Source: JBLIOB01 sp047639575
Lineage (GTDB): Bacteria; Bacteroidota; Bacteroidia; Flavobacteriales_D; Parvicellaceae
NCBI GenBank assembly: GCA_047639575.1
Contig: JBLIOB010000296.1
Location: 1-5,203 of the forward strand
DNA length: 5,203 bases
Direction of reading: 5' to 3'
Shown: piece by piece, positions 1 through 5,052 of the stretch
How positions within the stretch are numbered: position 1 is the first letter of the stretch
Layout: the number at the start of each line of letters is the position of its first letter
Notes under the pieces: model-generated
What the model saw: only the letters and a program-made list of their open reading frames with translations
Database searches by the model: none
Told to the model about the DNA's origin: nothing
Program-made: the position numbers and the translations under genes

Positions 1-656
1 CGAAGGCCACCAATTAAGGCCATTTTTTGTCTGGTCACTCCTTGCATGTTCGGGTCGTGTGCCATCCATTTTAATCGTTGCATCTCAAATGCCGTTAAGC
101 CCGTAAATACAACAACACCAATCATCGAAATAATATAGTTAAGCGCCCCACTTCCAATAAATATATTGATCATTGACGCCACAAAGATTCCGATAAAGGC
201 CATATACATGAATGATCCAAATTTTGTAAGATCTATTTTGGTCGTATAACCCAGAATCGCCATACTGCCAAATGCTGCTGCCGCACTAAAGAAGGCAAGC
301 GCAATGGTGCCCATTTCGAAGACGAGGAAAATCGAAGATAAACTAATTCCAAGCATTGCAGAATAGACGATGAAAAGTGTTGCTAATACTGGGAACGATA
401 ATTTGTTCACGCCTAATTGAATTAAAAAAACCAATCCAATCGGACCGTAGATCATCACATATCCAAGACCGTTTAAACTGCCTGTTTCTGGGTTGAAAAG
501 ATTTAATACAAGGTCACTCTCAGCAAACCACCAAGACATTACAGCGGTAATCATCAAGGCGGCAAACATATAAGTAAAGACACTTGATATAAATTCTTTG
601 GCCATAGGTTTAGCATCCGCTGGTACCTGTGGTCGATCTAAAATTCCATTTAACAT
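1..656 (-). CDS. Bax inhibitor-1/YccA family membrane protein (3' end outside window)
   Basis: This is an integral inner-membrane protein of the Bax inhibitor-1 (TMBIM/YccA/YetJ) family. Bacterial members have been described as pH-sensitive calcium leak channels or as partners of the FtsH protease; the role here is inferred only from family. I translated 218 codons from the ATG at 656; the stop lies beyond position 1. Hydrophobic segments lie near residues 27-45, 65-82, 87-109, 113-135, 147-168 and 170-190, so six of the usual seven helices are present. The family-typical stretch GYTTKIDLTKFGSFMYMA is at 136-153 and FTGLTAFEMQRLK at 184-196. The last motif carries Glu191 where I expect Asp in related proteins. 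The soluble N-terminus (1-20) is short. The ATG lies 11 nt after the pterin synthase stop on the same strand, so the two are probably co-transcribed. Family assignment is firm; function is not. Confidence 0.9.
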   Translation of the reverse strand, partial: MLNGILDRPQVPADAKPMAKEFISSVFTYMFAALMITAVMSWWFAESDLVLNLFNPETGSLNGLGYVMIYGPIGLVFLIQLGVNKLSFPVLATLFIVYSAMLGISLSSIFLVFEMGTIALAFFSAAAAFGSMAILGYTTKIDLTKFGSFMYMAFIGIFVASMINIFIGSGALNYIISMIGVVVFTGLTAFEMQRLKWMAHDPNMQGVTRQKMALIGGL

Positions 657-667
657 AATTCTACTGT

Positions 668-1078
668 TTACCCAAAATATTCTACAAATTGATTCTCCGT
701 TTCAGTAATTTTAACACTGTGAAGAATACAATTTAAAGCTTCAATTTCTTCTTTAATTTCTTTCCAGATTTCAACAGCTAAAACTTCTGTTGATGCCATT
801 TTTCCGATCATAAAGTCACAATCTAAATTTAAATTTTTATGATCAATTTTGGAAATTACCTTGGTTTTAAGGATACTTCCAATTTCTTTGAGATCGGCCA
901 CAAACCCTGTATCAGGGTTAATTTCACCTTTTACGGTTACATATAGTTCGTAATTGTGCCCGTGCCAGTTTGGGTTCGCACATTTGCCAAAAGTGTCAAA
1001 GTTTTTTTGGTCTTCCCATTCTGAATTCCAAAGCTTATGTGCAGCGCTAAATCGCTCTCTTCTTGTTATAAAAATCAT
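668..1078 (-). CDS. 6-pyruvoyl-tetrahydropterin synthase / QueD-family enzyme, PTPS-II-like
   Basis: This 136-aa cytoplasmic enzyme of the PTPS/QueD superfamily (COG0720) acts on 7,8-dihydroneopterin triphosphate. Zinc ligands are His14 (FSAAH), His39 and His41 (HGHNY). The catalytic set is Cys33, the Asp79-His80 pair (KIDHKNLN) and Glu126 (KITETEN), which anchors the pterin. Cys33 is followed by five residues before HGH (C-x5-HGH), as in eukaryotic PTPS; E. coli QueD has C-x3-HGH. The surroundings (FGKCANPNWHGHNY, GEINPDTG, DHKNL) also resemble animal PTPS as I remember it. That favours 6-pyruvoyl-tetrahydropterin synthesis for tetrahydrobiopterin, but 6-carboxytetrahydropterin synthesis for queuosine remains possible, since many bacterial members are promiscuous or simply labelled queD. 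Neither folE nor other queuosine genes are in view. A -7 box lies 18 nt before the ATG, and the BI-1-type gene follows after 11 nt. Fold and active site are certain, product choice is not. Confidence 0.93.
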   Translation of the reverse strand: MIFITRRERFSAAHKLWNSEWEDQKNFDTFGKCANPNWHGHNYELYVTVKGEINPDTGFVADLKEIGSILKTKVISKIDHKNLNLDCDFMIGKMASTEVLAVEIWKEIKEEIEALNCILHSVKITETENQFVEYFG

Positions 1079-1096
1079 TCTTAATTTCTTTGCTTA

Positions 1097-1104
1097 CAAA
1101 GATA
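1097..1104 (-). promoter_or_regulatory. Predicted -7 promoter box for the pterin synthase gene
   Basis: On the minus strand this reads TATCTTTG, an exact match to the Bacteroidota -7 consensus TAnnTTTG. It lies 18 nt before the ATG at 1078, giving a predicted leader of about a dozen bases. I see no convincing -33 TTTG at the usual 19-21 nt spacing, so the call rests on the -7 box and its position. Transcription from here would also cover the downstream BI-1-type gene. Confidence 0.5.
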
Positions 1105-1273
1105 AGTCAAATCCTAGGCCATTAGCTAATTCCTGCCATTTTGACTCTTACTTTTTCGGAATTCAGATCAGAATACTGCCATTGATCAACTCTGCACATG
1201 TAAATGTCAACATATGCTGTGTGAAATCAGATAAGGCGGGAGTATTGGGCGGTTGTTAAAATTCGTAAACTAT
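1105..1273. other. Intergenic stretch with no supported gene
   Basis: This gap separates the MerR-type gene from the pterin synthase gene, both on the minus strand. It holds an 8-bp palindrome TTGATCAA at 1182-1189 and a loose dyad ATTC/GAAT at 1161-1174, either of which could be an operator. A 25-codon minus-strand reading frame (1199-1122) has no recognisable product. I see no hairpin with a T-tract that would end the regulator's transcript. Nothing here can be assigned with confidence. Confidence 0.4.
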
Positions 1274-1609
1274 CTAGAGATATTCCTTTAATTCCATCAA
1301 GTAAGACTTAATGCCCTTCAGCTTGTCCACAATTTCCATGTTGTGATCTAACTCATCAGGATTGCTTTTAAGTTTCTTTCGCGCACCTTCTAACGTATAT
1401 CCTCTTTCTTTTACCAAATGGTAAATCAGTTTTAGATTCTCAACGTCTTTAGGAGTGAACAAACGATTGCCTTTTTTATTCTTTTTGGGTTTTAGAATGT
1501 CAAATTCTTGTTCCCAAAATCGAATCAAAGAATGATTTACATCCAACATAGAAGACACGTCTCCCATGGTGTAATACAATTTTGTTATTTCTTTCTCTTT
1601 ATAAGGCAT
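1274..1609 (-). CDS. MerR-family transcriptional regulator, small stand-alone type
   Basis: This is a 111-aa DNA-binding protein with a MerR-type winged helix-turn-helix and almost nothing else. The helix-turn-helix covers about residues 12-35, with YYTMGDVSSMLDV followed by the recognition segment SLIRFWEQEF. The wing follows at about 42-55 (KNKKGNRLFTPKDV), and helices at 56-81 carry the family pattern LIYHLVKERGYTLEGARKKL. Residues 85-110 form a charged, leucine-spaced helix likely to make the antiparallel dimer coil. There is no C-terminal effector domain and no cysteine, so a metal-sensing role like MerR, CueR or ZntR is unlikely. Close relatives of this short form are, as I recall, common in Bacteroidota, generally without a known target. 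It sits 89 nt downstream of the beta-rich exported protein gene on the same strand and may be read from that promoter too. The dyads at 1161-1189 are possible but unproven targets. Confidence 0.9.
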   Translation of the reverse strand: MPYKEKEITKLYYTMGDVSSMLDVNHSLIRFWEQEFDILKPKKNKKGNRLFTPKDVENLKLIYHLVKERGYTLEGARKKLKSNPDELDHNMEIVDKLKGIKSYLMELKEYL

Positions 1610-1622
1610 ACTCGCTCTAAAG

Positions 1623-1630
1623 TAAATGTA
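1623..1630 (-). promoter_or_regulatory. Possible -7 box for the MerR-type gene
   Basis: The minus strand reads TACATTTA, which matches TAnnTTTG except at the final base. It lies 13 nt before the ATG at 1609, a suitable distance. With one mismatch and no clear -33 element this is weak. The regulator could equally be read through from the gene upstream. Confidence 0.25.
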
Positions 1631-1698
1631 GTGAAAGAAAAGAAGTGAAATTGGAAGAGATGTATGGGTTATTTACATTGAAAAGTTAATGAAGTACT

Positions 1699-2595
1699 TT
1701 ACCACACTTTTCGAAAGCCTAGATAGATCATTGGAATTGTTAAAGTTTCCAGATTCCGGTTTCCCCAGAAATTAAAATTCATTTCTTGAAATCCACCAAC
1801 TCCTAGTCCACTGCTCCAAGTAATATTCCTTTTTGAGTGCTTGTGCAAACCAATCATGCCTGTAAATATTCCTAAAAAATAACTTGATTCCATTTCGCGT
1901 ACATACATTCCATCAGCCACAATACTATATTTCTGGTTGATTCTGGCTTTTATCCCAAATGAAGAGAAGAGAACACCAATAGCTTCGCCATCAGCCATGC
2001 CAACTCCTATTCCAGGCCCGAAAGTAATATTTCGTTCTTTACTTCCATTGGTAATTAATGCTTGTCCTGCGAAACCGGTTCCAGATGGGAAGAAGTAACT
2101 TGCCCACGCGGCATAACCTTTCAACGCAACATTTAAGGAGCTTCCAATTGCAAATCGCTTTTTAACAGTTAAAGATATAGGCGCACCAACAAAAGTTCCG
2201 ATTCCAATATCCATCGATTTAGAAGTAGGTATTTGTAATTCACTGTATAGCCCAGTCAGATGAAAAGCAAAACGATCTTCATCGAGTGTGAAGGCTGAAG
2301 TGCTATACAGATAATGGGTTTGACTTTTTGCTGGAAACATATACTTCCGATTAATAATCAAGTCGTTCTGATCTAAAACTTTGAAAAATCTAATCGTGCT
2401 TTTACTATATTCTCTTTTGTCTTTACCGTTAACCAGCAAAACAACTTTATAGTCGCTATTCAAAATTACTTTCCCAATTACATGCTCCTTATCAGATAGA
2501 ACCACTACCGCCATTTGAGAAGGTGAGAACTCCTTTTCTTGGGCCGCTGATTGCAATGCAAAGCATAATGAAAGCAATATGAGCAAATAACGCAT
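1699..2595 (-). CDS. Exported beta-rich protein, probable outer-membrane beta-barrel, function unknown
   Basis: I do not recognise a specific family. From the ATG at 2595 it encodes 298 aa. Residues 1-18 (MRYLLILLSLCFALQSAA) form a signal peptide, with likely cleavage before Gln19; Cys11 is not in a lipobox. Residues of about 27-75 look like a small beta domain (VVVLSDKEHVIGKVILNSDY). From about 85 to the end there are alternating glycine- and aromatic-rich strands, such as IGIGTFVGAPISLTVKK, FGPGIGVGMADGEAIGVLF and the terminal IPMIYLGFRKVW. Ending in an aromatic residue (Trp298) is typical of outer-membrane barrels inserted by the BAM machinery. The frame extends two codons to a TTG at 2601, but that TTG is part of the predicted -7 box, so the ATG is preferred. 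The gene is divergent from hemE and precedes the MerR-type gene by 89 nt. Export is well supported; a barrel is likely; the role is unknown. Confidence 0.8.
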   Translation of the reverse strand: MRYLLILLSLCFALQSAAQEKEFSPSQMAVVVLSDKEHVIGKVILNSDYKVVLLVNGKDKREYSKSTIRFFKVLDQNDLIINRKYMFPAKSQTHYLYSTSAFTLDEDRFAFHLTGLYSELQIPTSKSMDIGIGTFVGAPISLTVKKRFAIGSSLNVALKGYAAWASYFFPSGTGFAGQALITNGSKERNITFGPGIGVGMADGEAIGVLFSSFGIKARINQKYSIVADGMYVREMESSYFLGIFTGMIGLHKHSKRNITWSSGLGVGGFQEMNFNFWGNRNLETLTIPMIYLGFRKVW

Positions 2596-2598
2596 GCT

Positions 2599-2630
2599 CA
2601 AATATAGTCAGTGTATAATTAAACCCCACA
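2599..2630 (-). promoter_or_regulatory. Predicted promoter (-33/-7) for the exported beta-rich protein gene
   Basis: The minus strand carries TATATTTG at 2606-2599, an exact TAnnTTTG. A TGTG at 2630-2627 sits 20 nt further upstream, one base off the -33 TTTG and at the spacing known for Bacteroidota. Only three bases separate the -7 box from the ATG at 2595, so transcription probably begins at or next to the start codon. Confidence 0.55.
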
Positions 2631-2644
2631 TGGAGCTAGAAATA

Positions 2645-2658
2645 TATTGTTAGCAATA
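2645..2658. promoter_or_regulatory. Small dyad between two divergent promoters
   Basis: TATTG-TTAG-CAATA is a perfect 5-bp inverted repeat around a 4-base centre. It sits in the 156-bp gap between two divergent genes, upstream of both -7 boxes, where an operator for a dimeric regulator could lie. It is short and AT-rich, so chance is a real possibility. Confidence 0.2.
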
Positions 2659-2749
2659 AAAACAGGGTATTCATATCCGTCTATAAGAGCAAGAAAAAAG
2701 AGGGAATTAATTAAGTACAATATCATGACAATGAACTATTTTCTAGACT

Positions 2750-2757
2750 TACCTTTG
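2750..2757 (+). promoter_or_regulatory. Predicted -7 promoter box for hemE
   Basis: TACCTTTG is an exact match to the Bacteroidota -7 consensus TAnnTTTG. It ends five bases before the hemE ATG at 2763, so the mRNA is expected to start within a base or two of the codon. No clear TTTG lies 19-21 nt upstream; the region at 2726-2730 reads TGACA instead. Confidence 0.5.
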
Positions 2758-2762
2758 TCTTC

Positions 2763-3794
2763 ATGAGTTTGAATAATGATTTGCTTTTAAGAGCAGCGAG
2801 AGGGGAGAAAGTAGAAAGAACACCAGTATGGCTAATGCGTCAGGCCGGAAGAATATTGCCAGAGTACAGAGCGATAAGAAACAGCTTGTCTGGATTTAAG
2901 GAGTTGGTTGAAACACCAGACCTGGCAGCTGAAGTAACCATTCAGCCTGTGGATATTTTAGGTGTGGATGCCGCGATTATATTTTCCGATATTTTGGTCA
3001 TTCCAGAAGCGATGGGATTAGAATATCAAATGATTGAGAAAAAAGGACCATGGTTTGAAAAAACGATTGAAACTAAAGCGGATGTTGATGCTTTAAGAAT
3101 TCCAGATCCTACCGATCAATTATCTTATGTACTTGACGCAATTTCGGTTACGAAAAGGGAGTTGAATGGGCGAGTTCCATTAATTGGATTTGCCGGAGCA
3201 CCTTGGACGGTTTTTTCGTACATGCTGGAAGGGCAAGGTTCAAAAACATTTAGTAAAGCGAAAAAGCTTCTTTATACGGATCCTAAATTAAGTCATGAGT
3301 TACTTGATAAGATTACAAAATCAACAATATTGTACTTAAAAGCACAGATTGAAGCCGGAGTAGACCTAGTTCAAGTCTTCGACTCTTGGGCTGGAATCCT
3401 CACGCAGGAGCAGTATGCAGAGTTTGGAATGAAATATGTATCAGAGATATGTGATGCTATCAACGAAGTACCAGTTACTGTTTTTGCCCGAGGAGCATAT
3501 GCTTCAAGAAAAGAAATGGGGAAATTGAATTGTGAAACGATTGGATTAGACTGGAATATGGACATAAAAGAGACTAGAGAGCTTGTTGGAACTGGTAAAA
3601 CGTTACAAGGAAATTTAGACCCTTGTTTATTATATGCTGATTTTCAAACCATTGAATTGGAAACGAAGAAAATGCTCGTTAGCTTTGGTGCCGATAAACA
3701 CATTGCTAATCTTGGCCATGGAGTTTATCCAGATACGCATCCCGATAAAGTAAAATGCTTTATTAAGACGGTAAAAGAATTTAAACATAGTTAA
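2763..3794 (+). CDS. hemE: Uroporphyrinogen III decarboxylase
   Basis: This cytoplasmic enzyme removes four acetate carboxyl groups from uroporphyrinogen III to give coproporphyrinogen III in haem synthesis, without a cofactor. At 343 aa it has the normal full length. Both family signatures are present: PVWLMRQAGRILPEYR at 21-36, with substrate-binding Arg26 and Arg30, and GFAGAPWTVFSYMLEG at 142-157, with Tyr153. The catalytic aspartate is Asp76 in IIFSDIL. FDSWAG at 206-211 supplies Ser208, and NLGHGV at 316-321 supplies the C-terminal His319. These correspond to human Asp86, Tyr164, Ser219 and His339 by my alignment from memory. The start is fixed by the -7 box directly upstream and by MSLNNDLLLRAARGE, a normal N-terminus. 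The next Met (25) lies inside the signature. No other haem gene is in view. The stop is one base from the start of the OmpA-domain gene, so the two probably form an operon. Confidence 0.98.
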   Translation: MSLNNDLLLRAARGEKVERTPVWLMRQAGRILPEYRAIRNSLSGFKELVETPDLAAEVTIQPVDILGVDAAIIFSDILVIPEAMGLEYQMIEKKGPWFEKTIETKADVDALRIPDPTDQLSYVLDAISVTKRELNGRVPLIGFAGAPWTVFSYMLEGQGSKTFSKAKKLLYTDPKLSHELLDKITKSTILYLKAQIEAGVDLVQVFDSWAGILTQEQYAEFGMKYVSEICDAINEVPVTVFARGAYASRKEMGKLNCETIGLDWNMDIKETRELVGTGKTLQGNLDPCLLYADFQTIELETKKMLVSFGADKHIANLGHGVYPDTHPDKVKCFIKTVKEFKHS

Positions 3795-3795
3795 A

Positions 3796-4974
3796 ATGAA
3801 ACGATTATTAATTGCTGCTTTAACCTTGTCATTAAGCGTTTGCACAAATTTTTCAACTGCTCAAGATGATAAGAACTTAGTAACGAATCCAAGCTTTGAG
3901 AGCATCAAAGGGAAACTTAAAAAGCAAAAGCAGATTGCTGTTGCAACAAACTGGGAATCGCCAACGGGATTGGCAGCAGATTTATTTTCAACAGGAGTAA
4001 AAGATGTAGTAGGTGCTCCAAAAAACATTTACGGAAGTGAAGATCCTCTGGATGGAGATCATTATGCCGGAATAGTTGCCTTCAGTTATAATGGCAAAGA
4101 ACCTAGGACTTATATTCAAACTGAACTATTAGGTGCTTTAAAAAAAGGTACGCAGTACTGTGTGAAATTTCAAGTGTCTTTAGCTGATAAGTGCAAGTAC
4201 TCAGCTAACAACTTAGGTGCTTATGTAACAAAAAGAAGATTTGAAGTAGAAGGAAAATCTGATATCATTTTTGATGATGAAAAAGAATTGAAGAAAGTTG
4301 TACTTCATCCAGAGAACAACACGTTTGATGGTAGATTCAACTGGGAAACAGTTTGTAATGTTTTCACAGCTGAAGGAAAAGAACAATTTTTACTAATCGG
4401 AAACTTCCATAATACACGAGCTACGACTTTCAAAAAATTGAAAAAGCCAAAAGATCTTATGGGTCAGCAAATTCCTGTTGCTTATTATTATATAGACCAG
4501 GTTGAGGTTTTTGTTTTGGATAGCATCGAAGAATGCGACTGTGTAAAGAAACTTACAAATACAGATCGTGTTTTGTATCACAAACAGGTTACTGCTGAAG
4601 GCGGTATGACTACGGAGCAACAAATTAAGTATTCAGGAATTTATTTTGATTATGTGAAGAAAGATATCGATTTAGCGATGAAGGCAGATTTAGATCATTT
4701 AGCTGAACTTATGCTAGATTCAGTTAATTTGGGAATTAAATTGGAAATAATCGGTCATATCGGAGATGAAGAATTTACAGAGTCCCGTACGAACACGTAC
4801 TTAGAGGGATTAGACATTCGAAGAGCTGAATCCGTAAAAGCTTATCTAGTTGGTACGGGAATCGCAGAAGATCGATTAACTGCCTCTGGTAAAGGTAAAG
4901 AAGGCTTGGCTAATGAAGGTACGGAAGAGTATCAAAGGGCTCAAAATCGAAGAGTTGAGTTTAAGGTGAAATAA
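3796..4974 (+). CDS. Secreted OmpA-domain protein with N-terminal jelly-roll-like module
   Basis: This 392-aa envelope protein is likely anchored to peptidoglycan through its C-terminus. A signal peptide covers 1-22 (cleavage near STA-QDD). Cys16 is preceded by Val, which does not suit a lipobox. Residues of about 28-241 resemble a jelly-roll, carbohydrate-binding-like module: it opens with NLVTNPSFE, contains PLDGDHYAGI (84-93), YIQTELLGALKKGTQYCVKF (106-125) and SLADKCKYSANNLGAY (128-143), and closes with YYIDQVEVFVL. This N-terminal type is, as I recall, widespread in Bacteroidota OmpA proteins; its ligand is unknown. The OmpA-like domain covers about 280-392, with LDIRRAESVKAYL (339-351), GIAEDRLTASGKGK and the terminal NRRVEFKV. 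The Arg of the peptidoglycan-binding pair is kept (343), but GHTD reads GHIGD (320-324), shifting the Asp by one and lengthening the loop. There is no transmembrane barrel. The start is one base after the hemE stop, and a terminator follows. Confidence 0.9.
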   Translation: MKRLLIAALTLSLSVCTNFSTAQDDKNLVTNPSFESIKGKLKKQKQIAVATNWESPTGLAADLFSTGVKDVVGAPKNIYGSEDPLDGDHYAGIVAFSYNGKEPRTYIQTELLGALKKGTQYCVKFQVSLADKCKYSANNLGAYVTKRRFEVEGKSDIIFDDEKELKKVVLHPENNTFDGRFNWETVCNVFTAEGKEQFLLIGNFHNTRATTFKKLKKPKDLMGQQIPVAYYYIDQVEVFVLDSIEECDCVKKLTNTDRVLYHKQVTAEGGMTTEQQIKYSGIYFDYVKKDIDLAMKADLDHLAELMLDSVNLGIKLEIIGHIGDEEFTESRTNTYLEGLDIRRAESVKAYLVGTGIAEDRLTASGKGKEGLANEGTEEYQRAQNRRVEFKVK

Positions 4975-4992
4975 CATTCTTTAAGAAATTTT

Positions 4993-5035
4993 AAAGGGTA
5001 GATCATTCCATTTGGAAGTTCTACCCTTTTTTTTT
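4993..5035 (+). terminator. Rho-independent terminator after the hemE-OmpA pair
   Basis: AAAGGGTAGA (4993-5002) pairs perfectly with TCTACCCTTT (5020-5029). Within the loop a second short stem, TTCC (5006-5009) with GGAA (5014-5017), closes a four-base tip. The right arm runs into nine consecutive T (5027-5035). It starts 18 nt after the OmpA-gene stop codon, where a terminator for the hemE transcript is expected. It separates that unit from the transporter gene. Confidence 0.9.
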
Positions 5036-5038
5036 GGT

Positions 5039-5046
5039 TAGATTTG
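5039..5046 (+). promoter_or_regulatory. Predicted -7 promoter box for the UMF1-type transporter gene
   Basis: TAGATTTG matches TAnnTTTG exactly and ends six bases before the ATG at 5053. The nearest TTTG upstream (5011-5014) is 24 nt away, slightly longer than usual, and lies in the loop of the preceding terminator. If used, promoter and terminator overlap physically. Confidence 0.5.
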
Positions 5047-5052
5047 AGCTAG

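Noticed and set aside
1122..1199. Minus-strand 25-codon frame (MCRVDQW...MAGIS) just before the pterin synthase promoter
   Set aside because: Too short, with no promoter, ribosome signal or recognised product. The residues look protein-like, but that alone is not evidence; a gene remnant cannot be excluded.
1206..1228. Minus-strand TTTCACACAGCATATG, close to a common pUC cloning-vector sequence (TTTCACACCGCATATG)
   Set aside because: The similarity is one short stretch with a mismatch, and the flanking bases diverge at once. Chance is the better explanation than vector contamination.
954..1259. Plus-strand 101-codon open frame
   Set aside because: It overlaps the conserved start of the pterin synthase gene on the other strand, has no recognisable motif, and has a composition like translated non-coding or antisense DNA.
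3371..3565. Minus-strand 64-codon frame inside hemE
   Set aside because: It lies wholly within hemE codons that encode conserved FDSWAG and neighbouring residues; it is an antisense shadow.
3630..3845. Minus-strand 71-codon frame across the hemE/OmpA junction
   Set aside because: It is antisense to the hemE C-terminus with NLGHGV and to the OmpA-protein signal peptide, with no supporting motif.
3796..3861. Lipoprotein signal for the OmpA-domain protein at Cys16
   Set aside because: The preceding residues are L-S-V before Cys; Val at -1 does not fit the lipobox. A normal cleavage site at STA-QDD fits better.
4393..4623. Minus-strand 76-codon frame inside the OmpA-domain gene
   Set aside because: It is antisense to a well-supported coding region and has no recognisable domain.
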